From Halorubrum sp. 48-1-W (GTDB lineage: Archaea > Halobacteriota > Halobacteria > Halobacteriales > Haloferacaceae): a DNA stretch of 64,000 nucleotides. Both the position numbers and the translations under genes were made by a program. The stretch spans positions 1-64,000 of the forward strand of contig NZ_QMIM01000016.1 of assembly GCF_003287355.1 (NCBI RefSeq), given 5' to 3'. Under the pieces are notes generated by a model. The model ran no database searches, was not told where the DNA came from, and saw only the letters and a program-made list of their open reading frames with translations. Positions 15,869 to 24,391 of this stretch are shown here, piece after piece (positions within the stretch are counted from its first letter, which is position 1; every line of letters starts with the position of its first letter).

Positions 15869-17740
15869 TCACGCTCGATCCGGGCCGTCGTCCTTCGTCT
15901 CGTTCTCGTCCGACCCGCCCTCCCCGTCTGCGAGCCTCGCGACCCGTTCCAGGGTGTCGACGTCCCCCGCAGACTTGTCCTCGCGGACGCCGACGAACCG
16001 GGGGAACCGGAGGGCGTACCCGGAGCCGTACGTCGGGGAGGTCTGGATCTCCTCGTAGCCGACCTCGAGGACGACTTCGGGCCGGATCCGTAGCTCCGTC
16101 CCCGACTCGGCGACGACGTGCGGTTCCAGCCGCGCCGTGAGATCCTCGAGTTCCTCGTCGGAGAGGCCGGTGGCGACCTTCCCGATCGGTTCGTACTCGT
16201 CGCCGTCGCGGACCGCGAGCAGGAACGTCCCGAACAGCTCCGCACGACGCCCCTCGCCCCACTCCGCGCCGACCACGACGGCGTCGAGCGTCTCCACGTC
16301 AGGCTTCCGTTTCAGCCACTCACGACCGCGGTTTCCGGGCGTGTACGCCGACGCAGGGTCCTTCAGCATGACGCCCTCGTGACCCGCCTCGAGGGCCGTC
16401 GACTCGAGCCGGGCGATCGTCTCCACGTCGTCGACGGTCCGCAGGTCCGCGGCAGCGTCGGGAACGACGTCGACGAGCCGGTCGTGACGGAGTCGGAGCG
16501 GTTTCGCGAGGAGGTCGTCGAGTTCGTCGTCGTCGCCCACGAGCAGGCAGTCGAACGCGTGAAGACGGCAGGTGACCGCCTCGCGCATCCGGTCCACGTC
16601 GTGTTTCCGACGGAACCGACGGAGCACCTCCTGGAACGGCAGGGGGGAGCCGTCGTCGTCGACGGCGACGATCTCCCCGTCGAGGACCACGGGTACCTCG
16701 ACCCGCTCGGAGACGTACTCGACGATCTCCGGGAGCGCGTCGGTCACGTCGTCCATGTTCCGCGAGTAGAGTCGCGGGCCGGCTCCGTCGGACCCCGGCG
16801 CGTAGTGGACCTGAACGCGGGCCCCGTCGAACTTCGTCTCGACGGCGACCTCGCCGAACGACTCGACGGCGTCGGCGGCGGTTCCCGCCTGCGCCAGCAT
16901 CGCCTGGACCGGCCTGCCGACCCGGATCCGTTCGGCGTTCAGCCCCTCGATCCCCGACTCCCGGGCCAGCCGTGCGACGTGCCCGTAATCGTTCGTCACC
17001 TGGAGCGCGCGCTCGACCGCCGCGTTCGCCTCGTCGGTCGCGCTCTCCGCGTTCTCCTCGTCGGTCGCGCTCTCCGCGTTCTCCTCCCCCTCGTTGTCGG
17101 CTCCACCGTCCTCGCCGTCCCCCTCGCCACCGCCGCCTCCCTCGCCACCGCCTCCCTCGTCACCGCCGACCCCGCCGTCCTCCGCGAGGAACGCCTCGGC
17201 GATCGCGTCCCGAACGGTGCCTTCGCCGACGCCGATCCGCATCTCGCCGAGCACCAGGCGCGCGAGCGTCTTCGCCTCGGCTGGGTCGCACCGATTGAAC
17301 AACCCGAACAGCGCGTCGACTTTGTAAGACTCGCTTCCCTCGCCCGTCGAGGCCGCGAGCTCCCGGAGCGTCCCGTCGACCTCGGCGACCGAGAGCGGGT
17401 CGCTCCCGGCCCCGAACGCGGAGAGCCCTCGCTGGCCGCCGAAGTCGAACCCGGCGGCGACCGCGCCGATCTCACCTCGGCTCGCGAGCCGCTCCTCCAC
17501 GTCCTCAGCGGTGACGTTCGGGCCGGCTGCGCGGGCGATGGCCTCGCGACACGAGGCGGGACCGACGTCGATGGTTCGGTCGTCGTGTGCGGGGTACGTC
17601 CGGCCGAGCAGGAACCGCGTCACCGTCTCGAGGTCGTCGCCGGCGTCCGCGAACAGCTCCGCGACGAGCGCCGTCGTCTCGAGGTCGGCCGGCTCGGACT
17701 CCAGTCGCTCCACCCGCTCGGCGAACGCGGCGAACTCCAT
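15869..17740 (-). CDS. lig: ATP-dependent DNA ligase
   Basis: Seals nicks in replication and repair. The 623 residues comprise an N-terminal DNA-binding domain (about 1-185), the adenylation domain with motif I ETKFDGARVQ (lysine about 303) and VLDGEIVAVD, motifs EGVMLKDP and WLKRKP, and a C-terminal OB fold. Between the first two domains lies a low-complexity acidic Gly/Glu insert (about 188-240), partly encoded by a 27-bp repeat. Other archaeal ligases have a short linker there. It heads the minus-strand group 15869-14198 and diverges from the GCS-like gene. Confidence 0.95.
   Translation of the reverse strand: MEFAAFAERVERLESEPADLETTALVAELFADAGDDLETVTRFLLGRTYPAHDDRTIDVGPASCREAIARAAGPNVTAEDVEERLASRGEIGAVAAGFDFGGQRGLSAFGAGSDPLSVAEVDGTLRELAASTGEGSESYKVDALFGLFNRCDPAEAKTLARLVLGEMRIGVGEGTVRDAIAEAFLAEDGGVGGDEGGGGEGGGGGEGDGEDGGADNEGEENAESATDEENAESATDEANAAVERALQVTNDYGHVARLARESGIEGLNAERIRVGRPVQAMLAQAGTAADAVESFGEVAVETKFDGARVQVHYAPGSDGAGPRLYSRNMDDVTDALPEIVEYVSERVEVPVVLDGEIVAVDDDGSPLPFQEVLRRFRRKHDVDRMREAVTCRLHAFDCLLVGDDDELDDLLAKPLRLRHDRLVDVVPDAAADLRTVDDVETIARLESTALEAGHEGVMLKDPASAYTPGNRGREWLKRKPDVETLDAVVVGAEWGEGRRAELFGTFLLAVRDGDEYEPIGKVATGLSDEELEDLTARLEPHVVAESGTELRIRPEVVLEVGYEEIQTSPTYGSGYALRFPRFVGVREDKSAGDVDTLERVARLADGEGGSDENETKDDGPDRA
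17029..17165. repeat. In-frame repeats encoding the ligase insert
   Basis: A 27-bp unit (containing gcgctctccgcgttctcctc) is present twice at about 17029-17085. It is followed by short repeats of ccgcctccctcgccaccg type to about 17165. These encode ENAESATDE and Gly/Glu-rich stretches, all in frame. Confidence 0.75.
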
Positions 17741-17830
17741 GCCCCGGATCGGCGATCGGCGGGCAAAAACGCGCCGATGCGGGACGGGCCGTCGACGCGT
17801 GCGGAACGAACCGAGACTCCGGGTCGGGGC

Positions 17831-17842
17831 TCTTTTATTATC
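17831..17842 (+). promoter_or_regulatory. TATA element for the GCS-like gene
   Basis: tcttttattatc is centred about 27 bases upstream of the ATG at 17863. This is a textbook leaderless spacing and fixes that start. Confidence 0.65.
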
Positions 17843-17862
17843 GGAGGTCGTCCGGCCATCGC

Positions 17863-19404
17863 ATGAGTACCGAGTCGGCCCTGGCCGACGGCGTCCGGGA
17901 GGCGCTCGCCGTCGACGCGGACGAGTTCGCCGTGCGCGCCGAGGAGGAGGCGGAGGTCGTCAAACAGGGGCTACACGACGGGGCGTTCGACAACCACCAG
18001 TCGATCGTCGGCTTCGAGTACGAGTTCTACGCCGTCGCCGACGGCCGCTGGAGCGAGGAGTCCCGTGCCGGCGAGTACGCTCTGATGCGCGTACCGCGCC
18101 GCCTGTTGGAGCTGATGGGCTTCGAGAAGGAGCTCGGGCTCCACAACGCCGAGATGTCGACGAGCCCCCAGCCGCTCTCGGACCACGGCCTGCGCGCCCA
18201 GCTCGCGGAGGTCCGCGCCCGGTTGGAGGCCGCGGAGAACACCGCCGGGGTCGAGGGGATGCGGCTCGTCTCCGACGGCGTCTGGACCATCCCGCCCGCG
18301 GGCGAGACGGCACGGGAATATCTCACCGACAGCGTCGACCTCGACGGCGTGACCGTCGCGGCCAACATGAGCGACGCCGTCCGCTACCACGCGATGGCGA
18401 ACGCGGGCGACGACGCGCCCGTCGCCATGGAGGCACCCGGCGTCACGCTCCACGCGGACACCGTGATGCCCGAGAGCCTCATCACCTCGATCCAGCCGCA
18501 CTACCAGGTCGCACAGGCCGATACGCTCCCCGTTCACTTTCGATACGCACTCCGGATCGCGGGACCGCTTTTAGCGCTCGGCGTGAACTCGCCGTTCCTC
18601 CCACCGGACCTCTACGACGACGACTGGGACGCGGAGCGGGTCCTCGAGGAGGGCGCGACGGAGAACCGGATCCACGTGTTCGAGTCCGTGCTCAACGCCC
18701 GGACCGACGCCGAGAAGGTGCGGTTCCCGCACGACTTCCACGACGTCGAGACCGCCGTCGACCGGATCGCGGGCGACGAGACGCTGATACCGATGCCCGA
18801 ATCGGACGGCACCGACCGGTTCGACGACGGCTTCGCCACGTTCCGAACGAAACACGGCACCTACTGGCGATGGGTCCGTCCGGTGTTCGAGGGGGCGACC
18901 CGCTCGAGCGCGAACGCCCGGATCGAGTTCCGACCGGTGCCCGCACAGCCCACGGTGCGCGACTCGATCGCGTTCCAGGCCGCGTTCGCCGGGCTGATGG
19001 GCGCGCTCCCGCGACACGAACACCCCGTCATCGGGCTGGAGTGGGAGACCGCACGCGACAACTTCTACGCCGCGGTCGCGGACGGACTCGACGCCGAGAT
19101 GGAGTGGATCGGCTACGACGGCGAACACACCACGGACGCGACGGCGATGTACGCGGACCTCCTCGACCACGCGGCCGCCGGTCTCCGGACGGCCGGCTGT
19201 TCGGAGGCCGAGGCCGAGTCGTGGCTCGCGCCGCTCAGGTACCGGGTCGAGCACGGGGTCACCCCGGCCGGCTGGAAGCGGACGGGCGTCCGGTCACGGC
19301 TGGCGGACGGCGAGCCGTTCGCCGACGCGGTCCACGACACCCAGCGGGCGTACATCGAACGGCAGGCAGACACCCTCATCGACGGCGGGTTCTCCGACTG
19401 GTGA
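17863..19404 (+). CDS. Glutamate-cysteine ligase-like (GCS-type) protein
   Basis: A 513-residue protein with the features of carboxylate-amine ligases of the GCS superfamily: FEYEFYAV near residue 50 (Glu metal ligands), HNAEMSTSPQP, a His/Arg-containing NMSDAVRYHAMAN, the strand YWRWVRPVFEG and IEFRPVPAQPT. It would join glutamate to an amine or cysteine using ATP. Haloarchaea make gamma-glutamylcysteine rather than glutathione, but their known GshA (about 360 residues) is shorter, so this is perhaps a paralogue. It stands alone between divergent lig and the histidine kinase. Confidence 0.7.
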   Translation: MSTESALADGVREALAVDADEFAVRAEEEAEVVKQGLHDGAFDNHQSIVGFEYEFYAVADGRWSEESRAGEYALMRVPRRLLELMGFEKELGLHNAEMSTSPQPLSDHGLRAQLAEVRARLEAAENTAGVEGMRLVSDGVWTIPPAGETAREYLTDSVDLDGVTVAANMSDAVRYHAMANAGDDAPVAMEAPGVTLHADTVMPESLITSIQPHYQVAQADTLPVHFRYALRIAGPLLALGVNSPFLPPDLYDDDWDAERVLEEGATENRIHVFESVLNARTDAEKVRFPHDFHDVETAVDRIAGDETLIPMPESDGTDRFDDGFATFRTKHGTYWRWVRPVFEGATRSSANARIEFRPVPAQPTVRDSIAFQAAFAGLMGALPRHEHPVIGLEWETARDNFYAAVADGLDAEMEWIGYDGEHTTDATAMYADLLDHAAAGLRTAGCSEAEAESWLAPLRYRVEHGVTPAGWKRTGVRSRLADGEPFADAVHDTQRAYIERQADTLIDGGFSDW

Positions 19405-19486
19405 CGCGTATGATGTGCGGACGTGACCCGGATCCTTTCCTCCATTTTAAATACTGATCGCCCTATCTTCTGCTAGCTCCGACCAC

Positions 19487-21211
19487 ATGCCCTGGCAATC
19501 GACGTCGTACGTGCTTCTGCTCTTTCTCTCGGCGCTGGTGGCGTCTATCTGGGCCGGGTACGGGATCGTGTCGGTCCCACGGGAGAGACGGAACCGCACT
19601 GTCACCACGTTCGTCGTCCTCTGTCTCTCGGCGGCGGTGTGGGCCGTGACGTACGGGATCCAGCTCGCGAGCACCGGCCTCGAGGCGAAGCTGTTCGCCT
19701 ACCGGGTGTTACACGTCGGCGGGGCCGCCACGCCGTCAGCCTGGCTGGCGTTCGCGCTGGCGTACAGCGGTCGGGGAGACCGGCTCACGCCGATCGTCGT
19801 CACGGCGCTCACGGCGATCCCCGCTGTAGTGGTCGTACTCCTTGTCGCGAACCCGTACTCGTTGGTGCTGGTGGACGCGGAACTCGTCACGATCGGGTCG
19901 TTGACCCGGCTCGAGACGACGCTGGGTCCGGCGTATCAAGCTCACCTCGCCTTCTCGTATGTCGCGGTCGTCGGGGGCGCAGGGCTCGTCGTCGACCACG
20001 CGCTCCGGTCTGGCGGACGGATCAGACGGCAGGCTGCGCTCCTGATCGTCGGGGCGACGGTTCCCCTCGCGTTGAACGTCTTCGAGGTCCTCTCGCTGCC
20101 GCCGTTCGGGACGACAGCCGTGAACCTGACTCCCGTCTCGATTTCGCTCTCGACGGCGTGTTTCGGCGTCGCCGTGTTCCGCTACCGGCTCCTCGATCTG
20201 ACACCCATCGCCTCGCGGGTCGTCCTCTCGGAGATGGACGACGGCGTGGTCGTCGTCGACGCCGGGGGGACGATAGTCGACGTCAACCCGGCGGCGGAGG
20301 CCGTCGTCGGCGACCGGACGACGGCGATCGGCGCGTCGATATCGGCACGGCTCCCGGAGTACGACCGGCTCGAGACTGAAGCGGGCGCTTCCGTCCTCGT
20401 GACCCGGGACGGCACGGACGGGGAGCGGTTCCTCCGGTTGAGCCAGTCGCCGCTGCGGCGGAACAGCGAGACGTACGGCCGGGTCGTCCTGATCGGGGAC
20501 GTGACCACGATCGAAGAGCAGCGCCGGGCCCTGGAGGAACGGAACGAGCGGCTGGACGCCTTCGCGGGGATCGTCTCACACGACCTCCGAAACCCCCTTT
20601 CGGTCATCGGTGGCTACGCGGACCTCGCGAGCGAGACGAACGACCCGGAACACTTCGAGGTGATCGGCGATACCGTCGACCGCATGACCGAGTTCCTCGA
20701 GGACCTGCTACAGCTCTCGAGACGGGGCGAGGTCGTGACCGTGGTCGAGCCGGTCCGGCTGCGGGCGATCCTCGAGACGGTCGAGACCGATATCGCGGAC
20801 GACGATCTGACGGTGGTCGTCGACGACGCGGTCGACGAGACGAGTGTTCTCGCCGACCCTGCCCGGCTACGCCAGGTCCTCGACAACGTCCTGCGGAACG
20901 CCCGCGACCACGCGGACGGACCGGTGACGGTGGCCGCCGGCCGGCTGTCGGACGGGTTCTACCTCGCGGACGACGGTCCCGGAATCCCCGAGTCCGAACG
21001 CGAGAGCGTCTTCGACGTCGGCTTCACGACCCGTGGGTCGGGGACGGGGCTCGGACTGGCGATCGTTCGCGACGTCGTCGAGGCCCACGGCTGGTCGATC
21101 GAGGTGGTCGAGGGTGGGGAGGGCGGTGCCCGGTTCGAGATCACTGGTGTCGAGTTCGGCGAGGCCGGGACGGCCGAGGAACCGACCGGCTCACCTGTCG
21201 ACTCGTCGTGA
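19487..21211 (+). CDS. Membrane histidine kinase with 7TM sensor and PAS domain
   Basis: A 574-residue sensor kinase. About seven hydrophobic helices occupy residues 5-230 (HisKA_7TM type). A PAS domain (about 240-350) begins SEMDDGVVVVDAGGTIVDVNPAAE. The HisKA box FAGIVSHDLRNPL has the phosphoacceptor His near residue 365. The HATPase contains DNVLRNARDHA, DDGPGIPE and GTGLGLAIV. No response regulator is adjacent, as is common in haloarchaea. A TATA-like attttaaata at about 19443-19453 precedes it. The ligand is unknown. A 17-bp duplication spans its stop codon. Confidence 0.93.
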   Translation: MPWQSTSYVLLLFLSALVASIWAGYGIVSVPRERRNRTVTTFVVLCLSAAVWAVTYGIQLASTGLEAKLFAYRVLHVGGAATPSAWLAFALAYSGRGDRLTPIVVTALTAIPAVVVVLLVANPYSLVLVDAELVTIGSLTRLETTLGPAYQAHLAFSYVAVVGGAGLVVDHALRSGGRIRRQAALLIVGATVPLALNVFEVLSLPPFGTTAVNLTPVSISLSTACFGVAVFRYRLLDLTPIASRVVLSEMDDGVVVVDAGGTIVDVNPAAEAVVGDRTTAIGASISARLPEYDRLETEAGASVLVTRDGTDGERFLRLSQSPLRRNSETYGRVVLIGDVTTIEEQRRALEERNERLDAFAGIVSHDLRNPLSVIGGYADLASETNDPEHFEVIGDTVDRMTEFLEDLLQLSRRGEVVTVVEPVRLRAILETVETDIADDDLTVVVDDAVDETSVLADPARLRQVLDNVLRNARDHADGPVTVAAGRLSDGFYLADDGPGIPESERESVFDVGFTTRGSGTGLGLAIVRDVVEAHGWSIEVVEGGEGGARFEITGVEFGEAGTAEEPTGSPVDSS

Positions 21212-21235
21212 ACGTCGGCTCGTCGTGAACGTCGG
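21202..21235. repeat. 17-bp duplication spanning the kinase stop codon
   Basis: ctcgtcgtgaacgtcgg is present twice in perfect tandem. The first copy contains the TGA (21209-21211) of the histidine kinase gene. Confidence 0.88.
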
Positions 21236-21264
21236 CTCGGAGGAACGATCCCGAGAACGGCCTC

Positions 21265-22437
21265 CTACGCCTCGCGGAACGTCAGCCCGTCGCGAAGCTC
21301 CCGGGCCCGCGACAACAGCGCGTCGCGGGTGGCACCGTCGGAATCGAGGGTCCCGTCGGTCAGCGTCAGGTGGCCCATCTTCCGGAGCGGGCGCGCGTCG
21401 TCCTTGCCGTACCAGTGGAGGTCGGCCTCCGGCGCGCCGAGGACCGCCTCGACGCCCCGGAGGGTCGCGGGGCGGCTCTCGTCGGTGTCCCCGAGCACGT
21501 TCGCGGTGACCGCGGGCGCGACGAGTTCGGTCGGCCCCAGCGGCCAGCCGAGGACGGCGCGGACGTGGTTCTCGAACTGCGAGGTTCGCGTTCCCTCGAT
21601 CGTCCAGTGTCCGGAGTTGTGGGGACGCGGCGCGATCTCGTTGACGAGCACGTCGCCCTCGCGGGTCTCGAACAGCTCGATCCCGTAGACGCCCCGCCCG
21701 TCGAGGAACTCGAGGACGTCCGTCGCGACCGCCTCGGCGCGGGCGATCACCTCGTCGCTCGCGCGGGCGGGGGCCACGCTCTCGCGGAGGATCTCCTCGC
21801 GGTGGATCGTCTCCGTCACAGGGTAGGTCCGCGTCGCGCCGTCGGCACCCTTCAGTCCCATCACGGCGATCTCGCGCTCGAAGTCGACGAACCGCTCGGC
21901 CATCGCGTCACCGCCGACCGCCGCGAGCGCGTCGGCCGCCCCGCTCGGCTCGTGGACCGGGACGTTCCCGCGACCGTCGTACCCGCCGCGGCGCGCCTTG
22001 AGCATGACGCCGTCGAACTCCTCGACGACGCGCTCGAGCCCCCTGGCGGTCGCGACCGCGGCGAACTCCGGGACGGGGATCCCGGCGTCCGCGAGCGCCT
22101 CAGTCTGGACCAGCTTGTCCTGGATCGTCTCGAGGGTCCCCGGGTCCGGGTGGACCGGCACGTCGTGTTCCTCGCCCGCCGCAGCCAACACCTCGGGGTC
22201 GGCGAGCTCGATCTCGAAGGTGAGCGCGTCGACGCGCGCGGCGAGCTCGAAGATACCGTCGGAGTCGTCGAAATCGGCGACGATCTGGTCGCGGGCGACG
22301 CCCGACGCCGGACACGCCGGCGTGGGGTCCAACACGACGACGTCGACGCCGAGCGGCGAGGCCGCCTCCGCGAGCATCCGTCCGAGCTGTCCCCCGCCGA
22401 CGACGCCCAGGGTCGGGCCGGGAAGCGTGATCGACAT
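21265..22437 (-). CDS. purK: 5-(carboxyamino)imidazole ribonucleotide synthase
   Basis: ATP-grasp enzyme of purine synthesis that converts AIR plus bicarbonate to N5-CAIR. The 390 residues begin PGPTLGVVGGGQLGRMLAEAA, the family signature. They also contain LKARRGGYDGRGN (ATP-grasp loop) and VNEIAPRPHNSGHWTIEG (metal and substrate loop). The usual partner purE is not next to it in this window. A TATA-like gaataaaca lies at about 22463-22471, 27 bases upstream, supporting the start MSITLPGP. Confidence 0.95.
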   Translation of the reverse strand: MSITLPGPTLGVVGGGQLGRMLAEAASPLGVDVVVLDPTPACPASGVARDQIVADFDDSDGIFELAARVDALTFEIELADPEVLAAAGEEHDVPVHPDPGTLETIQDKLVQTEALADAGIPVPEFAAVATARGLERVVEEFDGVMLKARRGGYDGRGNVPVHEPSGAADALAAVGGDAMAERFVDFEREIAVMGLKGADGATRTYPVTETIHREEILRESVAPARASDEVIARAEAVATDVLEFLDGRGVYGIELFETREGDVLVNEIAPRPHNSGHWTIEGTRTSQFENHVRAVLGWPLGPTELVAPAVTANVLGDTDESRPATLRGVEAVLGAPEADLHWYGKDDARPLRKMGHLTLTDGTLDSDGATRDALLSRARELRDGLTFREA

Positions 22438-22574
22438 CTACGCCGGAGTATTGAACGTCGACGAATAAACATTCCTCAATCCACCGATCGATATACACGT
22501 GTGTGGATCGTCTCGGGTCGGCGCTCGCCGTGGACCTCGGCGTCGGCGACACAGATCCCCTGTCTCGGTCCCGT

Positions 22575-23486
22575 TCAGCCGTCGATCCGCGCCTCCTCGC
22601 CGGCCAGCATCTCGAGGACCTGCATCACGCCCGAGTTGTCGTCGCGGCCCATGTCGTTCTGGACCATCGACTTGTACAGCTCGTGGGCGAGCTCGGTCTG
22701 GGGCATCGGCGAGCCGAACGTCTCGCCGGCGTCCGTCGCGATCCGGAGGTCCTTGTACTGGTACTCCGCGAAGAAGCCCGGGTCGAAGTCGCCGCGGATC
22801 ATCGACGGGGCGCGATTGTCGAGCGTCCAACAGCCGGCCGCGCCGCCGCTTATCGCGTCCACGACCGCCTCGAGGTTCGCGCCCGCGTTGTGCGCGAACA
22901 CCAGCGCCTCGCTCACCCCGACCATCTGGGCGGCGACGACGATCTGGTTGCACGCCTTCGTCGTCTGGCCGGCCCCGCTCGGCCCGCAGTGTGTCACCGT
23001 CTCGCCCATGACCTCGAGGGCGTCCGTCCACTCCGCGAGGACGTCCTCGTCGCCGCCGACCATGATCGAGAGCGTCCCCTCGATCGCGCCGGACTCGCCG
23101 CCCGAGATGGGCGCGTCGAGGGTGTCGACGCCCTCTTCCGCGAGCTGTTCGGCGACCGCTTCCGCGACCGTCGGCGAGATGGTCGAGTGGTCCACGACCG
23201 TCATCCCCGCGCTCACGCCGTCGATCACCGGGTCGGGCTCGCCGTCCTCGCCGAGCACGACGTCCGCCACGGCCGGCGAGTCGGGGAGACACAGGAAGAC
23301 CACGTCGCTCCGCTCGGCGACGCCCGCGGGCGATCCGCCGTCCTCGCCGCCGTACTCGACGAGTTCCTCGACCGGCTCGGCCGAGCGGTTGTGCCCCACG
23401 ACGTCGTACCCCGCGTCGAGAAGGTTCTTCGCCATCGGCAGGCCCATGATCCCGAGTCCAACGAATCCGGCTGTTGCTGTCGGCAT
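22575..23486 (-). CDS. 2-hydroxy-3-oxopropionate reductase / beta-hydroxyacid dehydrogenase
   Basis: A 303-residue NAD(P)-dependent dehydrogenase of the 3-hydroxyisobutyrate/GarR family. It has the dinucleotide loop GFVGLGIMGLPMAKNLL, the substrate motif DAPISGGESGAIEGTLSIMV, the catalytic lysine region GAGQTTKACNQ and KDLRIATDAG. The DAPISGGE segment is closest to tartronate-semialdehyde reductase (GarR) in my reading, but 3-hydroxyisobutyrate dehydrogenase is possible. No glyoxylate or valine pathway gene is adjacent. Start ATG at 23486 (MPTATAGFVGLG). Confidence 0.87.
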   Translation of the reverse strand: MPTATAGFVGLGIMGLPMAKNLLDAGYDVVGHNRSAEPVEELVEYGGEDGGSPAGVAERSDVVFLCLPDSPAVADVVLGEDGEPDPVIDGVSAGMTVVDHSTISPTVAEAVAEQLAEEGVDTLDAPISGGESGAIEGTLSIMVGGDEDVLAEWTDALEVMGETVTHCGPSGAGQTTKACNQIVVAAQMVGVSEALVFAHNAGANLEAVVDAISGGAAGCWTLDNRAPSMIRGDFDPGFFAEYQYKDLRIATDAGETFGSPMPQTELAHELYKSMVQNDMGRDDNSGVMQVLEMLAGEEARIDG

Positions 23487-23535
23487 ACTCCCAGTGGCGA
23501 GGAGTACGACATAAACCTGACCCTGGCGGCCGCCT

Positions 23536-24279
23536 CTACACCGAGACGGTCTCGAGGTCGCTTTCCAACCCCTCCACGAACTCGTTGTACGCCTCGACGA
23601 AGCCCGCGAACGACTCGGCGTACTCGCGCACGTCGACAGCCGAGGGGGCCCCGTACTGTGAGAGGAGGTAGAGCCCGCCGGAGCCGCCGACGCGGAGGTA
23701 CGACACCGCACCCTCCTCCCACTTGAGCTCCCAGCGGTCGCCGTCGACGCGGGCGGTGAACGTCCCGTAGTCGTCGCCCTCGTACCGGTACACCTCGCCC
23801 GCGACGACGCCGCACGTCTCACGGATCGAATCGAGCACCCGGTCGCGCTCGGCGACGACGCCGTCGGTCGAGGCGGGGTCGGGGAACTCCGCGGAGACCC
23901 CGTCGAGCACGCCCGACAGCGAATCGACGTACGCGTTCCAGGCGGTGACCATGTTCGGGTAGTCGGCCAGCGCGGGCGAGAGCCCCGAGGGATCGGGCGG
24001 CTGTTTCGTCGAGACGACGTAGGTGTCGGACCCGCTCTTCGGCGAGAACAACAGGAACTCCAGCTCGCCGGCCTCGTGTTTGACCGTCCACTCGCCGCCC
24101 GCCGTCGACAGCGCCTTGCGGCCGTAGTCGCCACCCTGGAGCTTGGCGAGCAGGTAGGCGATCCCGCCGGCGTGGTCGCGGACGGCGGCGACCAGCTCGT
24201 CGCGCTGGTCGGCCACCGCCTCGACGTCGGACACGTCGAGGTCGATGCCGAGCCCGGCGGTCTCGGAAGGGGAACTCAC
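23536..24279 (-). CDS. Conserved hypothetical protein
   Basis: A 247-residue soluble protein starting at a GTG (24279) that gives MSSPSETAGLGIDLDVSDVEAVADQ. It seems to contain two related halves. The first has YGRKALSTAGGEWTVKHEAGELEFLLFSPK; the second has YGTFTARVDGDRWELKWEEGAVSYLRV. Both share a G-(D/E)-W/R-x(3-4)-K-x-E-x-G pattern that suggests an internal duplication of a beta-sandwich-like unit. A longer start at 24348 would run into the neighbouring tandem repeat and is unlikely. Function unknown. Confidence 0.75.
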   Translation of the reverse strand: MSSPSETAGLGIDLDVSDVEAVADQRDELVAAVRDHAGGIAYLLAKLQGGDYGRKALSTAGGEWTVKHEAGELEFLLFSPKSGSDTYVVSTKQPPDPSGLSPALADYPNMVTAWNAYVDSLSGVLDGVSAEFPDPASTDGVVAERDRVLDSIRETCGVVAGEVYRYEGDDYGTFTARVDGDRWELKWEEGAVSYLRVGGSGGLYLLSQYGAPSAVDVREYAESFAGFVEAYNEFVEGLESDLETVSV

Positions 24280-24330
24280 GTCCGGAAGCGGGCGACGAAC
24301 GGTGTTAACGGGTTCGGTCGCGGACGGCTC

Positions 24331-24391
24331 GAGTCGGTCGCGGATCACTCGGTCCGCCCGCGAGTCGGTCGCGGATCACTCGGTCCGCCCC
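24331..24391. repeat. 31-bp duplication spanning the stop of the FtsZ-like gene
   Basis: A 31-bp unit (gagtcggtcgcggatcactc then ggtccgcccgc) is present twice in tandem. The right copy contains the stop codon (24376) and last codons of the minus-strand FtsZ-like gene. The period is not a multiple of three. Confidence 0.88.
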
